From Colocasia esculenta (Eukaryota; Streptophyta; Magnoliopsida; Alismatales; Araceae), in NCBI GenBank assembly GCA_014218235.1, contig CM024753.1, forward strand, positions 187,278,348 to 187,342,347: a stretch of 64,000 nt of DNA. The letters run 5' to 3'. Each line of letters opens with the position of its first letter. Positions within the stretch are counted from its first letter, which is position 1. Shown piece after piece: positions 49,874 to 61,599 of the stretch. The notes below the pieces were generated by a model, which was not told the origin of the DNA, ran no database searches, and saw nothing but the letters and a program-made list of their open reading frames with translations. Made by a program: the position numbers and the translations under genes.

Positions 49874-50555
49874 CTTGTTGCCCCAGTTGACGAGCCCAGA
49901 GGGGGGGTGAATGGGTCTTTTAAAAATTTACTTACTTAATACTTGTACTTAAAACATGCATACAAAAATATTCTTCGATGAAGGTTAGTGAAGGTTAATG
50001 TAAACAACAAACACACAAAAATCAATCACACAATGCAAGGAATTATCCTGGTTCGGACCTCCTCTCCTTAGGAGTCCTACGTCTAGTCCCTGAGCAACAA
50101 CTCAGGATTTCACTATCTAGGGTACAGTCCCCCTATGGACACTACAGCACCCAGCTCAGCTGGTCTTCTCTTCACAACCCGAAGAGGAACAACACCCTGG
50201 TACCCACCAGGTCTTCTTTCTAAATGAAGGGAACACCACCACCCTGGATATCACCAGGTCTTCCTTCCTACAGAAGGGAACAAGGCACAGAATGAAATGA
50301 AGGGGTGCCCCTAGATCAAGCTAATAGAACAAGTGCTTGACCCGAAGCAAGAACCAAGAAGAACAAGATGTGCAGGACAGTGTCTTCTTAGTACAAAGGC
50401 TCTCTATCAAGATTCTACATACAACACAAAGAGCAAAGAGCTGAAGCTAATGGGAATGAGGCTAGGCTCTTTTCTGGAGAACTCGCAGAGAACTTGAACA
50501 CATTTGCTTGGAAGCGATGTCTCTAAAAGTTTTCTTCTCTGGAGTTTCACTCTTG

Positions 50556-50571
50556 CTTATATATATATATC
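50556..50571 (-). promoter_or_regulatory. TATA box of Copia copy 2 LTR
   Basis: The minus strand reads ATATATATATATAAGC, about 1.4 kb into the LTR and ~450 bp downstream of the palindrome array. Confidence 0.55.
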
Positions 50572-51039
50572 TCTTGTTTGAAATTTGAACGTTGAGAAGT
50601 CCGTTGTCTCTACGCTTTGTTTACGTTAGACTGCTTGACACTTGGAAGCTTCTAGTCAACAGTCTTTTATCCATTTGTGCACGCAAAGAGATAGGATCTT
50701 CTGGCATCTATATGGTCCAACGTTGTATGACGAATGTCTTTAGGGACCTGCACACATTTTCAAGCTTACACAGTAGACAACTTGGCTGTCTATTGTTGTC
50801 AGTTAACATTAGGGCAAGAGTTCATAGAAATAGTAATGCCATTTTACTGTATCTAAAAGATGCATATAGAGTAAGCACGATAATGGACGATATCGTCTAC
50901 ATGCATATAGAGATATGTTCAGTCTTCATTAAATGCACAGATGTCAGAAAGATATGTGCGAAGACTTTGACTATTCAACGCTGTTAAATATCAAGTCGTT
51001 ATAAACATAAAATCGATGCATTCATGACTTATGAAATCG

Positions 51040-51715
51040 TTATGCACTAACCGCCAAATCGTTGTAACTTAGTATCAAATCGTTATGTTTCTACAAAAGA
51101 ATCATTATGATCAAGACGATATAATCAAATCGTTATGAGTTACAAGAAAATCATTGTGATCGATAAAGAAATTGTTGTAGAAGGCAAATTGTTGTGTTCA
51201 TTAACGAAATCGTTATGAACACTTAAGAAATCGTTGCGCAAAGCAAATCGTTATGATTACTAAAGAAGTCGATGCGCGAAGCAAATCGTTATGATTACTA
51301 AAGAAGTCGATGTGCGAAGCAAATCGTTATGACGTCTTAAGGAATCGTTGTGATGAGCAAATTGTTACGACGACTTAAGAAATCGTTGCGATGACCAAAT
51401 CGTTACGATGACTAAAGAAATCGTTGCGATGAGCAAATCGTTACGATGACTAAAGGAATCGTTGCGATGAGCAAATCGTTTCGATGACTAAAGGAATCGT
51501 TGTGATGAGCAAATCGTTACGATGACTTAAGGAATCGTTGCAATGAGCAAATCGTTACGATGACTAAAGGAATCGTTGTGATGAGCAAATCGTTACGATG
51601 ACTAAAGGAATCGTTGCGATGAGCAAATCGTTACGATGACTTAAGGAATCGTTGCGATGAGCAAATCGTTACGATGACTTAAGGAATCGTTGCGATGAGC
51701 AAATCGTTACGGGAA
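51040..51715 (-). repeat. Tandem palindrome array in LTR of Copia copy 2
   Basis: Same 38-bp unit as in copy 1 (two ATCG-NNN-CGAT dyads per unit). There are about nine good units at 51340-51710, with degenerate ones to 51040. Homogenised units inside each copy but a different count point to unequal exchange or slippage after the copies separated. Confidence 0.9.
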
Positions 51716-52439
51716 CGATTTCTGTTTAAATCTAAACGATGTAGCATAAGGAAAGTCGATGTGGACTTAGAGAAATTTCATGCTGAACTTAATATTGCTT
51801 TAGAACGGTAATACTTACCAAATTTGCTTGATTTTCCTGTAGTATTTCCTGTGCTCAAGACTTATGGAATATGTGTTAGTAATCTTTGACATGGTTTTGT
51901 TAATCACCAAAATAAATATATAATTAAGTAAAATTACATGGGGATAGACTAATCATCAAGAATTTGATAAGAGTTTGACTTTAACAGATTCCGTGTAGGC
52001 CTGACAACACCATGCCTAATATATGGTCTTTAAGAGAATAGATGGATGAAGGACTACAGGTACACGGTAACTGTGGGCAGACAGGTCCAATGGATTTGAT
52101 CACTCGTATCGTCTGGGGATTATGGCATAGTGGCCTAGTATGTTCACAATCGATGAGTTGAGTGAATTTTTATGGAGATAATAATTCACTAAGTCAAAAG
52201 GAGTTCTGACAGGTGCAACTCACGGTCAGCTCGATATTGGGCCTAGAGGGTCACACACATAAGGTGGATAACACGATGAATAGAGGATTGGATAAAAGTT
52301 ATCTAATAAGCCTTTTTTAACCCATTATGGACCTATTGGGTAAGACCCAATAAGCCTTGACAATGATCCATTAAGGGAGCATACCAGGATCATGCCACCT
52401 CACCTCTTCTAGAAGGAGGACACCTCATCATCATTAGCC

Positions 52440-52860
52440 ATCATGACATTGTGAGGTGTCCCTCTTGTCATCATGACATGACGAGGTGTCTCTGTGATGT
52501 GTCCCTTGTCATGATTACATGACGAGGTGTCCCTATGAGGTGTCCTTCTTGTCATCATGACATGACGAGGTGTCCTTGTGAGGTGTCCCTTGTCATGATT
52601 ACATGACGATGTGTCCCTATGAGGTGTCCCTCTTGTCATGACTACATGACGAGGTGTCATTGTGAGGTGTCCCTTGTCATGATTACATGACGAGGTGTCC
52701 CTCTTGTCATCATGACATGACGAGGTGTCCCTGTGAGGTGTCCCTTGTCATGATTACATGACGAGCTGTCCCTACGAGGTGTCCCTCTTGTCATCATGAC
52801 AGGACAAGATGTCCCTTGTCATCATGACATGATGAGGTGTCCCTGATGAGGTGTCATTTA
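52440..52860 (+). repeat. GAGGTGTCCC palindrome array, 5' LTR
   Basis: Units of about 41-43 bp alternate two dyads, GTCATGATTACATGAC (6-bp arms) and GTCATCATGAC (5-bp arms), between GAGGTGTCCC direct repeats. The array stops right before the TATA box. Confidence 0.88.
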
Positions 52861-52867
52861 GGCTCTC

Positions 52868-52875
52868 TATAAATA
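52868..52875 (+). promoter_or_regulatory. TATA box, 5' LTR of the non-coding element
   Basis: TATAAATA right after the palindrome array. The same arrangement occurs at 55341-55348 in the 3' LTR. Confidence 0.75.
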
Positions 52876-53335
52876 GAAGGGGGTTCTCTTTGAAGTTCAT
52901 GGGCTAGAGCTTGAGAGGAGAAACCACCTTCTTCATCCCCCTTCCCATCTCTCCCTCCTGTGCTCTCCCTAGGCAAGAGGAGAACTAGGAGGGCCGAGCC
53001 CTCTTGTTGTTACTGCTACTTGCTGTTGTTGGCCGCTGTGTGGCGTTGCACGACATGGTGGAGTGGCACCACCGGTGAAGGAGGGGTCATCGTCATCGCC
53101 GATCATCCACTGTGTGGATACCGCTAGAGGGAGTCTCGCGAGAGCTCCTTCAATCAAGGACTAGTTCTGCGCTTCAGGGGATATACGATCTCCCCTATGT
53201 GAGATTGTCTCACGCCTTATTTGTATGTATGTTTACATGCACCGTACATCATAGCCCGATCAAGTACATGGATGGAAATCAATTTTTATTTTTACTTCCG
53301 CTATGCATGTGATGCCCTAAGTCGATTTCCAACAG

Positions 53336-53348
53336 TGGTATCAGAGCC
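53336..53348 (+). other. Primer binding site, tRNA-iMet (non-coding element)
   Basis: TGGTATCAGAGCC one base after the LTR end ACA. Confidence 0.93.
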
Positions 53349-54445
53349 AAGGTTAGGCTATGATGTTTGGGTTTTGATATTTTGATCAATTCAGATCAAT
53401 TACGAGTTAATCCATGTATTAGATTAAGAGTTAAACTAATAGTTTTATTAGTTAAAGTGTTTAATTAATTTCTAGTAGCTTATATATATGCATGTGATGT
53501 GTATATTGTGGGCGGATGATCATGGACCTATGTGTGGATGGTGATTCATTGGGGTCTGCGAGCCCCCTTCTCTTTCTCATTAAAATCATTGTGTATTTCT
53601 ACCTCTCCCAATGGTGTAATTCCCCTTGATATGATCAAGGTTTCTTAATTGATTAAATGTACATTTTTGGTCTTGTGTGCCTATAGTCATTTGTAATTTT
53701 TGTAATTATTTGAAATCACTCTCGGAGGCACAGCGGAAGCATGGAATTACCAACAGAGCTAATGACGAAGAGGAGGATGAACACCGTGCATGGGATGTGT
53801 TGGGTACACACATAGGGTTTAGTGATCAAGTCTTTTGGCTCAGGCTTGATCACACTAGAATTTGGTCCATGATCATCTGGTGTGGCTATTTATATATATG
53901 ATTTATATTGATTTCCGCACCTACTAGTTACATATTTGCATGTGATGTAAGTATATGTTAAATATATGTGTGGGACATTATTTAGCTATGAGACCACTCA
54001 AATAAAAACTCCCTCTATTACTAATATATTAAGTCGGCAAGCATGTGGCAATAAGATTGACTCACGTGGCCTTCCATCATTATAGGGCAAACGTCTTTTC
54101 TTGATATAGAATGGGTTGGCGGAGTCACTCCATGCTCACCTATATTGGGATTTGATATCTGGCCTACGACATGGAGATGTTACCGGTGACTTGAGGACAG
54201 GGTATGCTTGGCCGAGTCCCTCGGGAGCATATCACCGAATCAAACTCATCTAGTAATGATGGTGTTGACTTAACCAAACATCATGGTTGGCAGAGTCCCT
54301 CTGGGTCATGGTGATTTGGAGGCCAAATGATGACGAGAATCACAAGAGTTGTGATTGACAAGAGTTGTCTACCATTTGGGCTTGGTATGATTGGTCGAGT
54401 CCCTCGAGGTCATGCCAAGATGCCAAATTGGATCCTGACCCCCAC
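53349..54445 (+). other. Internal region of the non-coding LTR element
   Basis: No retroelement domain. The longest frame (53677-53901, 74 codons) has no recognisable content. Four diverged copies of a GGTTGGC-GAGTCCCTC-like motif recur about every 80-100 bp (54114, 54209, 54291, 54390), a possible degenerate tandem repeat or RNA structure element. Confidence 0.6.
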
Positions 54446-55807
54446 TAGGAGTACACGGTAACTGTGGGCAGACAGGTCCAATGGATTTGATCACTCGTAT
54501 CGTTTGGGGATTATGGCATAGTGGCCTAGTATGTTCATACTCGATGAGTTGAGTGAATTTTTATGAAGATAATAATTCACTAAGTTAGAAGGAGTTCTGA
54601 CAGGTGCAACTCACGGCCAGCTCGATATTGGGCCTAGAGGGTCACACACATAAGGTGGATAACGTGATGAATAGAGGATTGGATAAAAGTTATCCAATAT
54701 GTCTTATTTAACCCATTATGGATCTATTGGGTAAGACCCAATAAGCCTTGACAAGGATCCATTAAGGGAGCATACCAGGATCATGCCACCTCACCCCTTC
54801 TAGAAGGAGGACACCTCATCATCATTAGCCATCATGACATTGTGAGGTATCCCTCTTGTCATCATGACATGACAAGATGTCCCTGTGAGGTGTCCCTTGT
54901 CATGATTACATGACGAGATTTCCCTATGAGGTGTCCCTCTTATCATCATGACATGACGATGTGTCCTTGTGAGGTGTCTCTTGTCATGATTACATGATGA
55001 GGTGTCCCTATGAGGTGTCTCTCTTGTCATCATGACATGACGAGGTATCCTTGTGAGGTGTCCCTTGTCATGATTACATGACGAGGTGTCCCTGTGAGGT
55101 GTCCCTTGTCATGATTACATGACGAGGTGTCCCTGTGAGGTGTCCCTTGTCATGATTACATGACGAGGTGTCTCTCTTGTCATCATGACATGACGAGGTG
55201 TCCCTGTGAGGTGTCCCTTGTCATGATTACATGACGAGGTGTCCCTACGAGGTGTCCCTCTTGTCATCATGACAGGACGAAGTGTCCCTTATCATCATGA
55301 CATGATGAGGTGTCCCTGATGAGGTGTCCTTTAGGCTCTCTATAAATAGAAGGGGGTTCTCTTTGAAGTTCATGGGCTAGAACTTGAGAGAAGAAACCAC
55401 CTTCTTCATCCCCCTTCCCATCTCTCCTTCATGTGCTCTCCCTAGGCAAGAGGAGAACTAGGAGGGCCGATCCCTCTTGTTGTTCCTGCTACTTACTGTT
55501 GTTGGCCGCTCTGTGGCATTGCACGATGTGGAGGAGTGGCACCACCGGTGAAGCAGGGGTCATCGTCATCGCCGATCATCCACTGTGTGGATACCACTAG
55601 AGGGAGTCTCGCGAGAGCTCCTTCAATCAAGGACTAGTTCTGCGCTTCAGGGGATATACGATCTCACCTAGGTGAGATTGTTTCACGCCTTATTTGTATG
55701 TATGTTTACATGTACCGTACATCATAGCCCAATCAAGTACATGGATGGAAATCAATTTTTATTTTTACTTCCGCGGTGCATGTGATGTCCCAAGTCGATT
55801 TCCAACA
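54446..55807 (+). repeat. 3' LTR of the non-coding element
   Basis: Same organisation as the 5' LTR, with a longer palindrome array (54830-55330) and TATAAATA at 55341-55348. Divergence from the 5' LTR is modest outside the array. Confidence 0.82.
54830..55330 (+). repeat. GAGGTGTCCC palindrome array, 3' LTR
   Basis: About 80 bp longer than the array in the 5' LTR. At 55060-55170 three consecutive units are almost identical, indicating recent local expansion. Confidence 0.88.
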
Positions 55808-58747
55808 TGGACGAGTTGAAATCCTAGGGCTTAGCACGTGAAGAACACTTAAAGAACACCTTGCAAGCCTTCCTCTCTACGATTTCCTTCTCTTTTTGCC
55901 TCCTCCCACATCCAAGAGATCTCAGATGAACAATAGGATTGGCCATGGATGAGATTGAGGTGTTTTTGTACGTCTAGGGTTGAAGAGTCCTCCTAAAACT
56001 CTAATTCTTTCTTAATTATGAGTTTCATATATCTATCCTAATTTCTTCCCATCTAAATCTCAGTTTTAGATTAGGATGGGGCCAGATTTCATGGCCATTA
56101 GGTTAGGTTAAGGTTAGGACTCTTAATTAGATAATTACATGACTTGTAAGGGATTTACTTGCCACCTTTTAAATAGCAAAGTGGTTTCTCTGATCTACTC
56201 CTCAATCCCGTGCTCGCCCTCTCCCTTATCTGTCTCGTTAGAACCTGAAAAGGTTTTGTAATCACATTATGAGCTAATTGCCCAGTAGGTAAGTTCACAA
56301 TGCCTAAGGTTTAAGTGATTACTATGTTGAAAAGAATACATAGACTTAATGAATAAGTATATTGAAAATTGACATGGTACTGAGAGAGTATAACAAGTTT
56401 AATTGGAACACCTTGAAGCATACATTTCAAGAATGTCATAATAATCATATCAAGCAAGTACTATCAGGATAAAGGATTATGTTAGAAAAAAAGTCAAGCA
56501 CGACAAGTTTATAAGGATAAGTTCTCACGAAGTGAAAGTTTTCGTGTATCGAATAACTAAATATTGAGCACAAAGCACTCACATGTACGTTATATGATGC
56601 AAGATGTCTAGTAAATTTAACATGTCCTCTAGGTGCAATGTCACACTAGACCATTCACACTCCCATGGGTACAAGTACTTTTGGGTGCTCCTCCCAAGAC
56701 CAGGTCAGAACCCTTATTTTAAATTGACTGATTTCGGCATTGTAATTCCACGAGAGATCCAGAGATCCCAAATTCTAGACATTGCAAGTGAATTTTTCAA
56801 GGAACATACAAACTAAAATTGTATATAGAACATGTAAGAGTTGATCCATGAAAAATTTATAAATCACTTTTAGTAAAGTAAATAACTTAATAATTATTTC
56901 AGGTAAGTATGGAATTTAATATACCATAATTCATGTAAGAGTTGCTTCAAGAAAGAAGTCTAGTTAGCAAGGAGTGTCGACCTGAGTGGAGAGTGTGTCG
57001 ACCTGTTGATCAGTGTTAACCTGCTGATCAGAGTGTGTTGACCTGCCAAGGGGTGTGTCAACCTACTGATCAGAGTGTGTTGACTCTAATAGGATTTTAA
57101 CCTTCTGACCCCTTTTTAACATTCCCAATCATCCATATGAGTTTTACAAAACCATGCTACAGAAATCAGTATCATGGTTGAAAGAACAATAATGAACTCT
57201 TAACTCTACAAGAAATTACAAAGGGTCTACGATGGTGCCAAGAGAAATTACATAAGTACATGCGAATGACTTAGAAATCACATGATAAATTTCTAAAGTG
57301 AAACTTCAAGTGAAATATTTACGTTTGACCTATATTAATTAAAATTCTTGATTTATGAACTTTATTAAAAATCAAGGAAACATTATTATCATATAGGTAT
57401 TGTGAAGATACCTACCTTACACTTTATTTTCTTCTTCTTCTTATAGTAGATCTTAGATGACCTTTATTTCTTCTACGAAACTCCATTCTCCTTCTCAGCT
57501 TCTTCTTCTTTTCCTTCTTTTTTTCCAGGTTCTAGCCATATAGATAATGGAGAGGGTGAGCACAGGACTGAGGAGTAGATCAGAGAAACCACTTTGCTAC
57601 TTTTCTTTTTGCCTCTTATTGTAAAAAGATTTGGTAACTACTTAGTGTTGTGTTGTATGTTTTGATGATGACACAATGCTCATTAAGTATGTTTGATGAT
57701 GGCACAATGCTTATTAACAATATTTGATGATAACTGGAAGAACACATGTCATGTGAATTTTGATCATGTTCCTTGTATGGCAACATTATATTTTGATTAA
57801 TAATCCTTGAATGCACACTTCTAAGGTAAAGCTCTTTGTGTAGTAGTACAATTGTAAGATTAAAGAGCACAAAGGATCAACCCAAGTCTGAAGAAAAAGA
57901 GATCAGAGCATGCCTGTCGGCAACTCATAAGTTGCTTGTCAACAAATGAAGACAGACTCAAGTAGTTTTGTTCTGGAAATAGGAACTGCAACAGTAGCTG
58001 TCGACAACTACAAATTCGTCTGTCAACAACCTAAGGTTATCTTTAGAAAACTACTTCTGGATGGACAAAGTCATGCAATAGTTGTTGCGCATGCATGCAA
58101 ACCCCCCCCCCCCCCCCCCAACACACACACACGTAGCCTCCCCATCATTGCACCCACTCTCTCTTAACACCTCATACACTCGTGCATGTTTTCATGCACA
58201 CACACTTACATGTGCACACACCTTTATACAACTCATGTTCACACTAGTATGTAGATTGCTTCCAAGTGAAGAAATAGTTAAACTAACATAAATAAATTAC
58301 GTAAATAGATTTTTTTTAATCATTTAGGTATCTTTGGAATTTAGTATCTAAATGACGTGCGATCAAGATAAAATTTCAAACATAGTTTAATTGAAATGTG
58401 GTGAATTTTATAGTAATTTTTATTTAATTTTCTGAAATAAAATTTTGTCAAGTATAAAATGTCCTAAAAATAGATAAATCAGATTTACCTCAATAACCAT
58501 GCATAAAAAATTCTCAATATTCACATTTTTGGAATCAACATATTTTTTTTGGTAATTATGGTAATTTTAAATTTTAATTTTGTTACCAAAGTCCAAGGAC
58601 ACCTTGTCAGTTTACACATGTTCGGTAGTGGTATCGACGTGAGACAATATTCATTATAATAAATAATTGAATCAGAATGCCTTGATTTCCTCGTGCAAGT
58701 ATGTTAAATTTATAGTTTCAAACTTGATATTAATTTGAGGTGTCACA
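55808..58747. other. LTR-derived debris, including the 3' LTR start of chromovirus D
   Basis: From 58747 leftwards the minus strand reads TGTGACACCTC, the LTR start of chromovirus D. Its far end was not located. Within the region are an inverted duplication (56174-56256 against 57525-57605), a GTCGAC-rich cluster (56975-57085), GTCGACAAC-type repeats (57915-58030), a C19 run at about 58101 and CA repeats. I found no gene; the 56604-56816 frame is unrecognised. Confidence 0.55.
56174..57605. repeat. Inverted repeat, about 80-bp arms
   Basis: The plus-strand segment from GCAAAGTGGTTTCTCTGATC (56174) to 56256 recurs reverse-complemented at 57525-57605 at roughly 80% identity or better. The arms lie near TATA-like sequence on each strand, so they may be matching parts of two LTR relics in opposite orientation. 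Confidence 0.8.
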
Positions 58748-61590
58748 TTTCCTCACCTACTAAGAAAATTTGCTCCTCCAAATTTTACTAGTATGTCAAT
58801 TTAATTGCAATTGGTACTAACCTACAAATAACTCTGGGTATTTGGTTCTGATGACGTCTTCCCGTTCCCATGTTGTTTCTTCATTTCTGTACTTGCTCCA
58901 TTGTATTTTGATCATTGGAATACTCTTCCTTCAAAGTTCTTGTGTTTTCCTGTCTAATACCTTAATTGGTTTCTCCTCATAAGTTAAGTCTTTATGTACT
59001 TCTGTATCATCAAATTAAATGATATGTGAAGGATCGTAAACATATTTCCTAATCATTGATACATGAAAGTCGTCATGAATTCTGGAAAGTTGTGATGGCA
59101 ATGCCAACCTATATGCTACCTCTCCAACTAATTCCAGAATTTCAAATGGTAATCTCGGGCTTAATTTGTTCTTCATGCCAACCTCCGAATTTTATTAGTT
59201 GGAGACACTTTCAAGAACACGTGATTTTCTTCTTCAAATTCCAAATCTCATCTTCTCTGATCAGCGTAGCTTTTTTGGCGACTTTGAGCAGTTCTTAATC
59301 GATCCTTAATCACTTGAATTTTGTCTATGGTACTCTGCACTATTTCAAGACCAAGCAATTGCTTTGTACCTACTTCATTCCAACAGATAGGAGATCTGCA
59401 ATTTCTACCATATAATGCTTCAAAGGGTGCCATTTGTATACTTGACTGATAACTGTTATTATAAGCAAATTCAATCAAAGGTAGATGATCATTCCAGTTT
59501 CCTCCAAAGTCCAACACGCAAGCTCGAAGTATATTTTCTACCACCTGATTAGTTCTTTCAGTTTGACCATCTGTCTTAGGATGGAATGTTGTACTAAGTA
59601 ACAGCTTGGTTCCTAATGCCACTTGTAATCCTTTCCAAAAATGAGAAGTAAATCTTGCATCTTGATCTGATACTATAGTTGTTGGTATTCCATGTAATCT
59701 AACAATTTCTTTAACATACAAAGCAGCTAGTACATCTATTGACCACTTATTTTTAATGGGTAAAAAGTGTGCAGACTTGGTCAATCGGTCTACAATTAGC
59801 CAAATAGCATCATAGCCACTTCTGGTTTTTGGTAAACCCATAATAAAATCCATTCATATACTTTCCCATTTCCACTTTGGAAGTTCTAGTGACTTCAATT
59901 TTCCAGCAAGTCTTTAATGTTCAGCTTTGACTCGTTGACAAGTCAGGCATCGAGATACATAGCTAGCTATTTCTCTTTTCATGTTAGACCACCAAAAATT
60001 CTTCTTTAAAGTTTGGTACATCTTTGTTTCTCCAGGATGTATGGTATAATGTGACTTATGGGCTTCTTCTAAGATTTTCTACTTAACATGTGTATAATCA
60101 AGTACACAAGTTCTCTCATGAAATAACAATCTTCCATCTTCTGCAAGCTTAAAGTCAGATCTTTGCTCTAGGTGTTCTTTAATATCAACTAACGTCGCAT
60201 CCTTTTCTTGATGTTCTTTAATTTCTACAAGTAGAGTTGATTGAACCTTCATATTAACTAGTAAGGTACGTTCTACCTTGTGATCCAAGTTTAGATTCAA
60301 CTGAGAAAGTGCCTATGATAATTTCCATTCCTTGACTATCATGGTAGACATCACTGTTATTGATTTCCTGCTTAAGGCACCTGCCACAACATTACCTTTG
60401 TCTAGATGATACTGAATAGAAAAATCGATATCCTTCAATTATTATAACCATCTCTTTTGTCTTATATTTAATTCTTTCTAAGAAAATAAGTATTTCAAAC
60501 TCTTATGGTCAGAATAAACTATAAACTGTTCATCGTACAAGTAATGTTTCCAAATCTTTAGAGCAAACAGTAGTGTACAAGTTATTCTCTTCATGCTTCT
60601 TTAATTGCCTTGCGGCATAATAAATTACCTTCTTTTGTTTCATTAACACAACACCTAGCCCTATACTGGAAGCATCAATATAGACTTCATACCCTCCTCC
60701 CGTAGAAGGCAAAGCTAATATTGGGGTTGATATCAAACAGTTCTTTAAGGTTTGGAAACTTTGCTCACATTCTCCTGTCCATTCAAAAGGATTTCCTTTC
60801 CTTGTCAACCTACTTAAAGGAATAGCTTTCATCAAAAAACCTTTCACAAATTTCCTGTAATATCCAACTAATCTTAGAAAACCACGGATCTCTATTACAT
60901 TAGTTGGTCTCGGCCAATTCTTTACTACCTCAATTTTTTACGGATCCATAGAAATTCCCTTTTTAGAGATTACATATCCTAAAAATGACACTTCTTCTAG
61001 AAAAAATTCACATTTACTCTATTTCCCATATAATTGGTGATCCTTTAATAACTGTAAAGAGACTATTAAATGTTCTTCATGTTCTTATCGTGTCCTTGAA
61101 TAAAGCAAGATATCATCTATGAATACTACTACAAATTGATCAAGATATGGTCTAAACATTGTGTTCATTAATTGCATGAAGACAACTGGTGCATCAATTA
61201 ACCCAAACGACATTACCATAAATTCATAATGTTCATACCTATTGCGGAAAGTTGTCTTATAAATATCCTCTTCTTTGATTCTTAACTGATGATACTTAGA
61301 TCTAAGGTCAATTTTTTGAAAAATATTGAGCTCCCGATAGTTGATCAAATAGGTCATCTATTCTGGGTAGTGGATATTTATTTTAATTGTCAACTGATTC
61401 AATTGTCGATAATTAACACACAACCTCAATGATCCATCTTTCTTCTTAACAAATAACACAGGCACCTCCCATGGTGATGTGCTAGGTTGAATAAATTAAT
61501 CCCTTCTTTAACAAATCCAGTAGTTGTTCATTTAGTTCTTTCAGTTTAGCTGGAGCTATTCTGTACGGTGCTTTAGATACTGGGGTTGTA
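58748..61590 (-). pseudogene. Chromovirus D pol: RT, RNase H, integrase, chromodomain
   Basis: Minus strand. RT starts around 61570 (ISKAPYRIAPAKL-like, [13 protein letters not shown]). [20 protein letters not shown] and the active site VFIDDILLY follow (61085-61357). RNase H has YEVYIDASSIGLGVVLM and [11 protein letters not shown] (60530-60847). Integrase has an HHCC region near 59930-60040 and a core open at 59248-59853 (MDFIMGLPKTRSGYDAIW, SDQDARFTSHFW, FHPKTDGQTERTNQ). The chromodomain remnant is IQWSKYRNEETTWERE (58850-58915), and a polypurine-like AGTAGGTGAGGAAA precedes the LTR. Many stops and shifts. It is closest to element B. Gag and protease are missing: the element is cut at about 61600. 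Confidence 0.9.
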
Positions 61591-61599
61591 TCATCCTCC

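Larger units (their letters stand above)
43668..51958 (-). mobile_element. Sirevirus-like Copia retrotransposon, copy 2 (3' part missing)
   Basis: Same family and layout as copy 1: 5' LTR 49876-51958, primer site, gag, pol and a third ORF cut after about 300 codons at 43668. No 3' LTR follows: sequence passes straight into the LTR of Copia F. No insertion splits its pol, so it serves as reference for the empty site of the solo LTR in copy 1. It is inactive, with at least five stops and one frameshift. Confidence 0.92.
49876..51958 (-). repeat. 5' LTR of Copia copy 2 (2083 bp)
   Basis: Starts TGATGATTAG at 51958 (minus), ends GGGCAACA at 49876. Relative to copy 1 it is about 140 bp shorter, although it retains a stretch around 50040-50080 that copy 1 lacks. 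Divergence between the two copies is clearly larger than between the LTRs of chromovirus C. Confidence 0.9.
52055..53334 (+). repeat. 5' LTR of the non-coding element
   Basis: Matches the 3' LTR over its length except for array unit number and point changes. It contains the palindrome array 52440-52860, then TATAAATA (52868-52875) and a GAAGGGGGTTCTC leader region. Confidence 0.82.
52055..55807 (+). mobile_element. Non-coding LTR element (LARD/TRIM type, 3.75 kb)
   Basis: Two LTRs of about 1.3 kb (52055-53334, 54446-55807), both ending GATTTCCAACA, enclose 1.1 kb. The first is followed by a perfect initiator tRNA-Met primer site, which sets the plus orientation. No gag or pol motif is present. 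The LTR starts are less sure (aligned TACAGGTACACGG / TAGGAGTACACGG, not TG), and a convincing polypurine tract is lacking. AGGAC before and TGGAC after could be a degenerate TSD. It must have moved with proteins of another element. Confidence 0.78.

Noticed and set aside
52409..52660. Repetitive 83-residue ORF (and its twin at 54800-55033)
   Set aside because: It is the translation of the GAGGTGTCCC tandem array in the LTRs and has no independent support as a protein.
53336..53348. Possible tRNA gene fragment (TGGTATCAGAGCC)
   Set aside because: No cloverleaf surrounds it; the position next to LTR ends shows a primer binding site.
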